A program made the translations under genes and the position numbers. A DNA stretch of 64,000 nt from positions 1-64,000 of the forward strand of contig CAVQMU010000009.1 of the NCBI GenBank assembly GCA_963713695.1, given 5' to 3'. The number at the start of each line of letters is the position of its first letter. The stretch's first letter is position 1. This stretch comes from Rhodoblastus sp963713695. GTDB taxonomy: Bacteria; Pseudomonadota; Alphaproteobacteria; Rhizobiales; Beijerinckiaceae. The notes beneath the pieces were generated by a model. That model was given only the letters and a program-made list of their open reading frames with translations. It did no database searches and was not told the origin of the DNA. This document shows positions 55,805 through 64,000 of the stretch, one piece after another.

Positions 55805-56500
55805 TTACTCCGCTGGAATGCGCGTGCGGACGATCTGGTAGCCGGTACGGCCGAGATACCAGATCGGCGCCGACCAGACATGCACCAGCCGTGTGAACGG
55901 AAACAGCAGGAAGATCGTCATGCCCAAAGTTAGATGCAGCTTGAAGAGGAGCGGAACGTCAGCGACATTTTCCCAGGCGCCGGCTTCGAGAGTGAGCACG
56001 CCCTGCGCCCAGTTCATGAACTTGACCATTTCGTGGCCATCCATCGCGCCAAGCGATACGAAAATTGTCGACAAGCCCAGCAAAAGTTGGGCGAACAGGA
56101 TCAGCAGGATCGCCGTGTCGCTAAAGGACGAGTTGGCGCGAACGCGCGGATCAAGCAGGCGGCGATGGGTCAAAAGCGCAATGCCCACGAGACAGGTCAA
56201 TCCGGCGAGACCGCCGACGACGATCGCCAGGCCTTGCTTGAAACTGTGGCTGATTCCCAGCGCGTCGAAGATCCAGATCGGCGTCAGCAAGCCCGCGCAA
56301 TGCCCCATGAAGATCACGAGTATGCCGACATGGAACAGGTTCGAGCCCCAGTACAATTGCTTGCGCCGCAACAGCTGCGACGAGCCGGTGCGCCAGCTGT
56401 ATTGCTCGCGGTCGAAGCGCACCAGGCTGCCCAGAAGGAAAACCGTCAGGCACAGGTACGGATACCAGCCAAACAGCGCATGATCTAAATAAGCGTTCAT
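55805..56500 (-). CDS. narI: respiratory nitrate reductase gamma subunit
   Basis: Cytochrome b subunit, 231 aa, with five membrane helices; oxidises quinol and passes electrons to NarH. LYWGSNLFHVGILVIFMGH and FKLHLTLGMTIFLLFPFTRL contain the histidines that bind the two b haems. ATG at 56500; narJ ends 14 bases upstream. Confidence 0.95.
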   Translation of the reverse strand: MNAYLDHALFGWYPYLCLTVFLLGSLVRFDREQYSWRTGSSQLLRRKQLYWGSNLFHVGILVIFMGHCAGLLTPIWIFDALGISHSFKQGLAIVVGGLAGLTCLVGIALLTHRRLLDPRVRANSSFSDTAILLILFAQLLLGLSTIFVSLGAMDGHEMVKFMNWAQGVLTLEAGAWENVADVPLLFKLHLTLGMTIFLLFPFTRLVHVWSAPIWYLGRTGYQIVRTRIPAE

Positions 56501-56513
56501 GGCGCCTTTCCCT

Positions 56514-57254
56514 TCAGACGGTTGTGGAATGAGTGAAAACGGGACGCTGGCCCTGTGTCTCCAGCCCGGGCGCCGGTCGTCGCGCCTGACGAAGCTTCGC
56601 CGCCAGCGTATCCTTGCCACAATTGGCTGGATCGTCGTCCTGGCCAAAATCGACGGCGGCGTCTTCATAAGCGGCGTCGAGCGCCTCGAAATCATCCGGC
56701 GCGGGATCGGGTTCCGCGCGCAAGACTTCCAGCAAGGCGGCGTCGGGTTTTGCACGGGCAATGGCGATAAGGGCCAGAAACACCGCTTCGAAGCCCGACT
56801 CTCTTTTGTGCAGGCGCTCCGCCAAGGCGGTGAAGACATGCGCGGGCTGTTCCAGCAAGTCCCGCGCCGCCTCAAGATCGAGCAGAGAGGCGAATTCCAG
56901 AAACAGCGGCAGAAAATCGGGCAGCTCGCGCGGGTTGGGGACTAGGCCCTTCGCCTCGTAAACTGCCTTGAGATCGATCATCGCCTGCCCACGGTCCCGG
57001 CTTTCGCCATGGACGTGCTCGAACAAATGCAGCGAGAGCGAACGGGTGCGGTCGAACAGCAGGCCATATTGCTCCTGCAAGTCATAGAGATCGCGGCCCT
57101 TGAATTCTTCAAGCAGGGCAAGCAGAGCGCGCCGCTCCGCCGGAGGCGCCAGGGCCTCCAGTTCGATGACGGCGCCGATCTCGTCGATGGCGTCGATGAA
57201 CGGCTGAGAGGGATAGGAAAGGATCGCCGACAAAGCCTTGAACGTCTGCATCAC
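56514..57254 (-). CDS. narJ: nitrate reductase assembly chaperone
   Basis: A 246-aa all-helical redox enzyme maturation protein. LQEQYGLLFDRTRSLSLHLF, EHVHGESRDRGQAM and ELPDFLPLFLEFASLL are NarJ/TorD hallmarks. It binds NarG for Mo-cofactor insertion. Overlaps narH by 4 bases. Confidence 0.95.
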   Translation of the reverse strand: MMQTFKALSAILSYPSQPFIDAIDEIGAVIELEALAPPAERRALLALLEEFKGRDLYDLQEQYGLLFDRTRSLSLHLFEHVHGESRDRGQAMIDLKAVYEAKGLVPNPRELPDFLPLFLEFASLLDLEAARDLLEQPAHVFTALAERLHKRESGFEAVFLALIAIARAKPDAALLEVLRAEPDPAPDDFEALDAAYEDAAVDFGQDDDPANCGKDTLAAKLRQARRPAPGLETQGQRPVFTHSTTV

Positions 57255-58777
57255 TCGACCTCCATCGGCGTTTTTGTGCGCTTCTTCTTGGGACCGCCAA
57301 ACAGGTTGATCTCGGTTTCGCCGCCGGAACAGCCGTTGCCGAAGGTGAAGCCGCAGGAGCCACGCAGATCAAAGGCGTCTTCGCCAGTTTCGCGATGCGC
57401 CGTGGGGATCACGAAGCGATCCTCATAATTGGCGATGGCCATGGTTTGATACATGTCTTCGATCTGGAAACCCGTGAGGCCCACTTTCGCGGCGATGCCT
57501 TCATCAATGACGCCATCGATGGTCTTGGCCCGCATATAGGCGCGCATGGCAAGCATCCGCTCCAGCCCGGTCGCCACCGGGGCCTCGTCTCCCGCCGTCA
57601 GCAGATTGGCGAGATACTTCAAGGGAATGCGCAGCGACCTCACGTCCGGCATGGCGCCGTCCAAACCCATCTTGCCGGCTTCCGCGGCCGACTGAATCGG
57701 TGACAGCGGCGGCACGTACCAGACCATCGGCAGGGTGCGATATTCCGGATGCAGCGGAAAGGCGACCTTCCAATCCATCGCCATTTTCCAGACCGGCGAT
57801 CTCCGCGCCGCTTCGATCCAGGCCTCGGGAACGCCATCGGCGCGCGCCTGCGCGATCACTTGGGGATCGTTGGGATCCAGGAATATTTTCAGTTGTGCGG
57901 CGTAAAGGTCGGACTCGTCCGGCGCGCTCGCCGCCGCCTCGATTTGGTCGGCGTCGTAGAGGATGACGCCGAGATAGCGGATGCGCCCGACGCAAGTCTC
58001 CGAGCAGACCGTCGGCTGCCCAGCCTCGATGCGCGGATAGCAGAAGATGCATTTTTCCGATTTGCCCGAGGACCAGTTGTAGTAGATCTTCTTGTAAGGG
58101 CAGCCGGAGACGCACATGCGCCAGCCCCGGCATTTGTCCTGATCGATCAGCACGATCCCGTCGTCCTCGCGCTTGTAGATCGCGCCCGAGGGACAGGAGG
58201 CGACGCAGGCCGGATTGAGGCAATGTTCGCACAGCCGCGGCAGGTACATCATGAAGGTGTTTTCGAACTGGCCGTACATCTCCTTCTGCACGCCCTCGAA
58301 ATTCGAATCCGCCGAGCGCTTTGAGAACTCGCCGCCGAGAATTTCCTCCCAGTTCGGACCCCACTCGATCTTCTCCATCCGCTCGCCTGTTATCAGCGAG
58401 CGCGGTCGCGCGGTGGGGAAGGCTTCGAGCTCCGGCGCCTTTTGCAGATGCGCGTAATCGAAGGTGAAGGGCTCGTAATAATCGTCGATTTCCGGCAGGT
58501 CCGGATTGGCGAAAATATTGGCGAGAATGCGCCATTTGCCGCCGATGCGCGGTTCGATCCCGCCTTTGTCCCTGCGGTTCCAGCCGCCTTTCCAGCGCTT
58601 CTGGTTCTCCCAATCCTTGGGATAGCCAATCCCTGGCTTGGTCTCGACATTGTTGAACCAGGCGTATTCCATGCCTTCTCTGGATGTCCAGACGTTCTTG
58701 CAGGTGATGGAGCAGGTGTGGCAGCCGATGCATTTATCGAGATTCAGCACCATGCCGATTTGAGCGCGGATTTTCAT
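57251..58777 (-). CDS. narH: respiratory nitrate reductase beta subunit
   Basis: Fe-S subunit, 508 aa, carrying four clusters. Cys groups are CIGCHTCSITCKNVW near the N-terminus, CEHCLNPACVASCPSGAIYK, CRGWRMCVSGCPYKK, where Trp replaces a cysteine and gives the [3Fe-4S] cluster, and CIFCYPRIEAG. It moves electrons from NarI to NarG on the cytoplasmic side. Clean frame. Confidence 0.98.
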   Translation of the reverse strand: MKIRAQIGMVLNLDKCIGCHTCSITCKNVWTSREGMEYAWFNNVETKPGIGYPKDWENQKRWKGGWNRRDKGGIEPRIGGKWRILANIFANPDLPEIDDYYEPFTFDYAHLQKAPELEAFPTARPRSLITGERMEKIEWGPNWEEILGGEFSKRSADSNFEGVQKEMYGQFENTFMMYLPRLCEHCLNPACVASCPSGAIYKREDDGIVLIDQDKCRGWRMCVSGCPYKKIYYNWSSGKSEKCIFCYPRIEAGQPTVCSETCVGRIRYLGVILYDADQIEAAASAPDESDLYAAQLKIFLDPNDPQVIAQARADGVPEAWIEAARRSPVWKMAMDWKVAFPLHPEYRTLPMVWYVPPLSPIQSAAEAGKMGLDGAMPDVRSLRIPLKYLANLLTAGDEAPVATGLERMLAMRAYMRAKTIDGVIDEGIAAKVGLTGFQIEDMYQTMAIANYEDRFVIPTAHRETGEDAFDLRGSCGFTFGNGCSGGETEINLFGGPKKKRTKTPMEVE

Positions 58778-58786
58778 GGGCTTCCC

Positions 58787-61700
58787 TTATTCTGCTGCGG
58801 TCGGAAGGGGGCCGTGCGATGCGCCCTGCTTGGCCTCGATGAGCGGCTTTTCCAGCCAGTCGACTTTGGAAAGTTTGCGCACGATGACGAATTCGTCGCG
58901 GTTGGTGCCGATCGTGCCGTAATAGTTGAAGCCGTAACTTTGCTGGGCATAGCCGCCGATCATGTGAGTCGGCTTGAGCACCGTGCGGGTGACGGAGTTA
59001 TGGATGCCGCCGCGCCTGCCGGTGGTCTGGGATCCCGGCACGTTCACGATCTTTTCCTGCGCATGATACATCATGCACATGCCCTGTTTGACACGCTGCG
59101 ACACGACGGCGCGGGCCACCAGCGCGCCGTTGGAATTGTACGCTTCGATCCAGTCGTTATCGACCAGCCCCGCCGCCTTGGCGTCCACTTCGCTGATCCA
59201 GACGCACGGGCCGCCTCGCGAAAGCGTCAGCATCAGAAGATTGTCGGTATAGGTCGAATGAATGCCCCATTTCTGGTGCGGCGTGATGAAGTTCAGGACG
59301 ATCTGTTTTTCGCCGTTGGGATGCTTGTCGATCACCGGCTTTATCGCGCGCGTATCGATCGGAGGACGATAGACGCAGAAGCCCTCGCCGAAGGCGCGCA
59401 TCCACAGATGATCCTGATAGGTCTGCTGGCGCCCGGTCAGCGTGCGCCAGGGTATCAGTTCGTGCACATTGGTGTAGCCGGCGTTATAGCAGACCTTCTC
59501 GCTTTCAAGTCCGGACCAGGTCGGCGCCGAAATGATTTTCCGCGGTTGTGCGACGACGTCGCGAAAGCGGATTTTCTCGTCCTCCTTCGGCAGAGCGAGG
59601 TGGGCGTGTTCGAGGCCGGTTGTTTTTCCCAAAGCCTCCCACGCGCGCACCGCGACCTCGCCATTGGTCTCGGGCGCGAGCATGAGAATGACTTCGCATG
59701 CGTCAATGGCGCTGTCGATGCGCGCCAGCCCTTTGGTTGGCCCCTCTTCGCGGACCACGCCATTGAGATGCTTGAGGTGCAAGACCTCGTCCTGCGTCTC
59801 CCAGCCGATGCCCTTCACGCCATTGCCAATCTTGTCCATCAGCGGGCCGAGAGACGTGAATCTTTTGTAGAGGTTGGGATAGTCGCGCTCGACCACGGTC
59901 ACCGCGGGCATGGTCTTGCCCGGTAGCGCAGCGCATTCGCCTTTCTTCCAGTCCTTCACATCCAGCGCCTGCGCCATTTCGCCGGGGGAATCGTGCATGA
60001 TCGGCGTCAGCACGACATCGGTCTCGACGCCAAGCACTTCGGGCGCGACACCCGAAAACGCCTTGGCGATTCCCTTGTAGATTTCCCAATCGGAGCGCGC
60101 CTCCCAGACCGGGTCGACCGCCGCGGTGAGCGGATGGATGAAGGGATGCATGTCGGAGGTGTTGAGGTCGTCCTTTTCGTACCATGTAGCGGTCGGCAGT
60201 ACGATGTCGGAATAAACGCAAGTTGTGGACATGCGGAAATCCAGCGTCACCAGCAGATCGAGCTTTCCTTCTGGCGCCGCCTCATGCCAGGCGACTTCAC
60301 TCGGTTTTTCCCGCCCTTCCTCGCCGAGATTCTTGCCGAGCACGCCATGCGACGTCCCGAGCAGATGCTTGAGAAAATATTCATGCCCCTTGCCCGAGGA
60401 CCCCAGCAGATTGGAGCGCCAGACGAACATGTTGCGTGGCCAGTTTTTTGGATCGTCAGGGTCTTCGCAGGACATTTTCAATTCGCCGGAGACTAGCCCC
60501 TGCGCGACATAGTCCTTCGCCTCGAGTCCGTTCGCCCTGGCCCTGGCGGCCAGCGTCAACGGGTTCTGTTCAAGCTGCGGCGCGGAGGGCAGCCAGCCCA
60601 TGCGCTCGGCGCGCACGTTGTAATCAATCACCGCTCCGTCCCAGGGGCCGTCGGGCGCGGTCGGCGAGAGGATTTCCTTCGGGTCCAGCGTCTCGTAGCG
60701 CCATTGGTCGGAATGGGCGTAAAAGAACGAGGTTCCGTTCATCTGGCGCGACGGACGGCCCCAATCGAGGCCGAAGGCCAGAGGCGCCCAGCCCGATTGC
60801 GGCCGCAGCTTTTCCTGGCCGACATAATGCGCCCAGCCGCCGCCCGACTGGCCGACGCACCCGCACATCACCAGCATATTGATGACGCCGCGATAATTCA
60901 TGTCGCAATGGAACCAATGGTTCATCGCCGCGCCGATGATCACCATCGAACGACCCTGAGTCTTTTCGGCGTTCAGCGCGAATTCATGCGCGACCTGAAT
61001 GATCTTTCCGCGATCAACGCCCGTGATTTTTTCTGCCCATGCTGGCGTGTAGGGAATATCTTCATCGAAACTCTTCGCGACGTTGACGCCACCAAAACCC
61101 CGGTCCACGCCGTAATTGGCAAGGAACAAATCATAGACCGAAGCGACCAGAATCTCGCCATCGGCCGTTTTCACCCGCGTCGCCGGAAGGCGCCGCTCCA
61201 GTATGCTGGCGTGATCGGAACTGGCGAAATGCTCATGCTCGATATTGCCGAAATAGGGAAAGGCGACGTCGACCAGTTCGTGTTTCCGGTCCTTCAGCGA
61301 GAGTTGAAGATCGACCGACGAACCATCAGAACTTCTAGCCTGAAGATTCCACTTGCCCTTCTCGCCCCAGCGGAATCCGATCGAGCCATTGGGCGCGACC
61401 AGTTCGCCGCTTTTGCCATCATAGGCGAGCGTCTTCCATTCGGAATTGTTGGTCTCATTGAGCGCCCCATCGAGATCGGAAGCGCGCAGAAAACGGTCGG
61501 GGATGAGACGGCCGTCTTTCTCGACCAGACGCACGAGCATCGGCATGTCGGTGTAGCGCTTCAGATAATCGACGAAATAATCGACCTGTTTGTCGACATG
61601 GAATTCGCGCAGGATCGCATGGCCCATGGCCATGGCCAGCGCGGCGTCGGTTCCCTGCTTCACGGACAGCCAGATGTCGCCGAATTTGGCGGCTTCCGAA

Positions 61701-62551
61701 TAGTCCGGACAGATCACCGCGCTCTTGGCGCCGCGATAGCGCGCCTCTGTGTAGAAATGCGCATCGGGCGTGCGCGTCTGCGGCACGTTGGAGCCCCACA
61801 GGATCAGAAAACCGGCATTGTACCAGTCGGCGGATTCCGGCACGTCGGTTTGCTCGCCCCAGGTCTGCGGCGACGACGGCGGCAGATCGCAATACCAGTC
61901 GTAGAAGGACAGGCAGACGCCGCCGAGCAGCGACAGATAGCGCGCGCCCGCCGCATAGGACACCATCGACATGGCGGGAATGGGCGAAAAGCCGACGACG
62001 CGATCCGGGCCGTGATTTTTGACCGTATAGGCGTTGGCGGCGGCGATGATCTCGTTGACCTCGTCCCAGCCCGCGCGCACCAGGCCGCCGTGGCCGCGGA
62101 TGCTGGTGTAGGACTCGCGCTTGGCCGGGTCCTCGACGATCGACGCCCATGCCGCCACAGGAGGAAGGCTCTTCCGAGCTTCACGGAAAAGTTTCAAAAG
62201 GCGCGACCTCACCATCGGATATTTCACCCGATTGGCGGAATAGAGATACCAGCTGTAGCTGGCGCCGCGCGGACAGCCGCGCGGTTCGTGATTGGGCAGG
62301 TCTGGGCGCGTGCGCGGATAATCGGTCTGCTGCGTCTCCCAGGTGACGATGCCGCCCTTGACGTAGATTTTCCATGAGCAGGAGCCGGTGCAATTCACGC
62401 CATGTGTCGAACGCACGATCTTGTCATGCTGCCAGCGTTTTCTGTATCCGTCCTCCCAGCGGCGATCCTCGCTGGTCGTGATCCCGTGTCCATTGGCAAA
62501 AGGTTGTTTTGCCCTTTGGAAAAAGGTCAGCCTGTCCAGGAAATGGCTCAT
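58787..62551 (-). CDS. narG: respiratory nitrate reductase alpha subunit
   Basis: Catalytic Mo-bisMGD subunit, 1254 aa, full length. The N-terminal [4Fe-4S] site includes HGVNCTGSCSWKIYVKGG; the Mo region has YSWYLYSANRVKYP and DWYCDLPPSSPQTWGEQTDV with the Asp ligand expected nearby; SIRGHGGLVRAGWDE and the C-terminal RDEFVIVRKLSKVDWLEKPL follow. Reduces nitrate to nitrite on the cytoplasmic face. Nine bases before narH. Confidence 0.98.
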   Translation of the reverse strand: MSHFLDRLTFFQRAKQPFANGHGITTSEDRRWEDGYRKRWQHDKIVRSTHGVNCTGSCSWKIYVKGGIVTWETQQTDYPRTRPDLPNHEPRGCPRGASYSWYLYSANRVKYPMVRSRLLKLFREARKSLPPVAAWASIVEDPAKRESYTSIRGHGGLVRAGWDEVNEIIAAANAYTVKNHGPDRVVGFSPIPAMSMVSYAAGARYLSLLGGVCLSFYDWYCDLPPSSPQTWGEQTDVPESADWYNAGFLILWGSNVPQTRTPDAHFYTEARYRGAKSAVICPDYSEAAKFGDIWLSVKQGTDAALAMAMGHAILREFHVDKQVDYFVDYLKRYTDMPMLVRLVEKDGRLIPDRFLRASDLDGALNETNNSEWKTLAYDGKSGELVAPNGSIGFRWGEKGKWNLQARSSDGSSVDLQLSLKDRKHELVDVAFPYFGNIEHEHFASSDHASILERRLPATRVKTADGEILVASVYDLFLANYGVDRGFGGVNVAKSFDEDIPYTPAWAEKITGVDRGKIIQVAHEFALNAEKTQGRSMVIIGAAMNHWFHCDMNYRGVINMLVMCGCVGQSGGGWAHYVGQEKLRPQSGWAPLAFGLDWGRPSRQMNGTSFFYAHSDQWRYETLDPKEILSPTAPDGPWDGAVIDYNVRAERMGWLPSAPQLEQNPLTLAARARANGLEAKDYVAQGLVSGELKMSCEDPDDPKNWPRNMFVWRSNLLGSSGKGHEYFLKHLLGTSHGVLGKNLGEEGREKPSEVAWHEAAPEGKLDLLVTLDFRMSTTCVYSDIVLPTATWYEKDDLNTSDMHPFIHPLTAAVDPVWEARSDWEIYKGIAKAFSGVAPEVLGVETDVVLTPIMHDSPGEMAQALDVKDWKKGECAALPGKTMPAVTVVERDYPNLYKRFTSLGPLMDKIGNGVKGIGWETQDEVLHLKHLNGVVREEGPTKGLARIDSAIDACEVILMLAPETNGEVAVRAWEALGKTTGLEHAHLALPKEDEKIRFRDVVAQPRKIISAPTWSGLESEKVCYNAGYTNVHELIPWRTLTGRQQTYQDHLWMRAFGEGFCVYRPPIDTRAIKPVIDKHPNGEKQIVLNFITPHQKWGIHSTYTDNLLMLTLSRGGPCVWISEVDAKAAGLVDNDWIEAYNSNGALVARAVVSQRVKQGMCMMYHAQEKIVNVPGSQTTGRRGGIHNSVTRTVLKPTHMIGGYAQQSYGFNYYGTIGTNRDEFVIVRKLSKVDWLEKPLIEAKQGASHGPLPTAAE

Positions 62552-62575
62552 GCGCGGAAACTCCGATCATTTCTT

Positions 62576-63973
62576 TTACGCGAGAGAAGGAGTGGCGACG
62601 GCGCGTTCGACGTCGTGCAGCAAGCCGCCTTTTCGTGTGTAGACGGCCCAGGTGACGAGCACGCAGATCACGTAGAAGGCGAAGAAGCCCCAAAGCGCGC
62701 CGGAGACGCCACCAGTCAGGGCGATCGACGTGCCGTAGGATTTGGGGATGAAAAAGGCGCCATAGGCGGCGATGGCGGAAGTGAAGCCGGTGATCGCCGC
62801 CGATTCCTTTTCCGCCTGTTTTACCCGCGACGCCACGTCCATCTGCGGCTCAAGCCGCGCGATTTCCTTGCGCATGATCGCGGGGATCATCTGGAAGGTC
62901 GAAGCGTTGCCGATTCCGGTCATAAGAAACAGGAACAGGAAGCAGGAGAAGAAGCCCCAGAAGGCGCCGGGCTGGTCCTTGACGGCGACGAAGTAGATCA
63001 CGCCCGCTACTCCGAGCATCATGCCGCCGAACACGCCGACGGTGACACGCCCGCCGCCCCAGCGGTCGGCGATCCAGCCGGTTCCCGACCGCGCCAGTGC
63101 GCCGACCAGCGGGCCCAGGAAGGCGAATTGCAGCGCGTCGACCTGCGGGAACAGGATTTTGCTCAGCAGCGGAAAGCCGGCGGAATAACCGATGAACGAT
63201 CCGAAAGTGCCAGTGTAGAGCAGGCACATGATCCAGTTGTGGCGCCGCGAGAAAATAACCGCCTGTTCGGCGAAAGAGGCCTTTGCCGAGGCTATGTCGT
63301 TCATACCGAACCAGGCGCCGAAAGCCGACAGGGCGATAAAGGGAACCCAGACGAAGCCCGCGTTCTGCAGCCAAAGCGTCGTCGCCTTGGCGCCCTCCCC
63401 CGCTGTTTCCGGCGAGCCTCCAAGCCAGCCGAAGACGCCCGAGGCGATGACCAGGGGAACCACGAATTGCACCGCACTGACGCCGAGATTGCCGAGCCCT
63501 GCATTGAGCGCCAAAGCGTTGCCTTTTTCCGCCTTCGGGAAGAAGAAGGAAATGTTCGCCATCGAAGAGGCGAAATTGCCGCCGCCAAGACCGCAAAGCA
63601 GCGCCAGGATCAGCAAGACAACATAGGGCGTATCGGGATTTTGCACGGCATAGCCGATGCCGATCGCGGGTATCATCAGGGACCACGTGGCGAGCGTCGT
63701 CCAGAGCCGCCCGCCGAACACCGGCACCATGAAGGAATAGAAAATCCGCAAGGTCGCGCCGGTCAGGCCGGGCAGAGCAGCGAGCCAGAACAATTGGTCG
63801 GTGGAATATTTGAATCCGACCAAAGGCAGTTTGGCCACCACCACCGACCAGACCTGCCAGATGGCGAAAGACAGCAGCAAAGCCGGGATCGACAGCCACA
63901 GGTTTTTCCGCGCGACGGCGCGGCCCGTGGCGTCCCAGAACGCCTTGTCTTCCGGGCGCCAATCCTGGAGCAC
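62576..63973 (-). CDS. narK: nitrate/nitrite transporter NarK, start uncertain
   Basis: A 465-aa (or longer) MFS transporter with about twelve helices. The nitrate signature NAGLGNLGVSAVQF and IFYSFMVPVFGGRLWT, with VLQDWRPEDKAFWDATGRAV at the start, fit the NarK2-type N-terminus. The start used is GTG at 63973, but the frame stays open to the window edge (EHIGALSGA upstream), so this may be the second half of a NarK1-NarK2 fusion or have an earlier start. First visible gene of narKGHJI; imports nitrate and exports nitrite. Confidence 0.88.
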   Translation of the reverse strand: MLQDWRPEDKAFWDATGRAVARKNLWLSIPALLLSFAIWQVWSVVVAKLPLVGFKYSTDQLFWLAALPGLTGATLRIFYSFMVPVFGGRLWTTLATWSLMIPAIGIGYAVQNPDTPYVVLLILALLCGLGGGNFASSMANISFFFPKAEKGNALALNAGLGNLGVSAVQFVVPLVIASGVFGWLGGSPETAGEGAKATTLWLQNAGFVWVPFIALSAFGAWFGMNDIASAKASFAEQAVIFSRRHNWIMCLLYTGTFGSFIGYSAGFPLLSKILFPQVDALQFAFLGPLVGALARSGTGWIADRWGGGRVTVGVFGGMMLGVAGVIYFVAVKDQPGAFWGFFSCFLFLFLMTGIGNASTFQMIPAIMRKEIARLEPQMDVASRVKQAEKESAAITGFTSAIAAYGAFFIPKSYGTSIALTGGVSGALWGFFAFYVICVLVTWAVYTRKGGLLHDVERAVATPSLA

Positions 63974-64000
63974 CGCGCCGGAAAGCGCGCCAATATGCTC

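Noticed and set aside
58442..59926. Open frame of 494 codons on the plus strand opposite narH/narG
   Set aside because: Antisense shadow of conserved narG and narH; no recognisable motifs or ribosome site.

Overview
The window looks like chromosomal DNA of a GC-rich alphaproteobacterium, most likely Hyphomicrobiales and perhaps a Beijerinckiaceae or Methylocystaceae relative. This placement is inference from gene style and composition: a class I PHB synthase, a type 2 ArgC, a BBP2-type porin, a norEFCBQD order, the Rhizobiales-type repeat at 32.6 kb and general codon use. No rRNA, tRNA or CRISPR array was seen.

Layout. 1-9.9 kb is core-like: a truncated chemoreceptor, a PLP aminotransferase, PHB synthase phaC, argC, a TPR protein and the rplM-rpsI ribosomal pair. 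9.9-18.4 kb holds an ABC exporter, an RMD1-family protein, a TauE exporter, a TrpD2-like protein, siroheme synthase cysG, an Mrp-type Fe-S carrier and a DsbA-like oxidoreductase. 18.8-24.4 kb has a soluble globin-coupled chemoreceptor, small proteins, a UvrD-like helicase and DNA polymerase IV. 24.4-37.4 kb is the accessory part. It contains an intact IS256-family element with target duplication, nosR followed directly by apbE and a CMD-family protein, a transposase-derived DNA-binding protein that has lost its catalytic residues, and a type I restriction system (hsdM, split hsdS, rhuM, hsdR) interrupted by a palindromic repeat. A parS-like site follows at 37.58 kb. 37.7-48 kb contains an FAH hydrolase, ethanolamine ammonia-lyase eutBC, a strongly structured non-coding stretch, a porin, an MFS transporter, a decayed surface-protein gene and a SohB-type protease. 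48.3-64 kb is anaerobic nitrogen respiration: norEFCBQD on the plus strand meets narK-narGHJI plus three accessory genes on the minus strand.

How the genes work together. NarK brings nitrate in, NarGHI reduces it to nitrite at the inner membrane, and NarJ and the parvulin probably help assembly. NorCB reduces NO to N2O, with NorQ/NorD as activating ATPase and VWA partner. NosR and ApbE belong to N2O reduction, but nosZDFYL is absent between them. No nitrite reductase gene is present here. CysG would supply siroheme. PHB synthesis, ethanolamine cleavage and aerotaxis point to a versatile free-living cell facing changing oxygen.

Data quality matters. About 35 single-base insertions or deletions break conserved genes between 3.6 and 46.2 kb (phaC, argC, ABC exporter, cysG, mrp, nosR, apbE, hsdM, rhuM, hsdR, MFS). 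The 47-64 kb part is clean. Most of these are probably sequence errors, so disrupted genes are given here as single CDS spans with the break positions noted.
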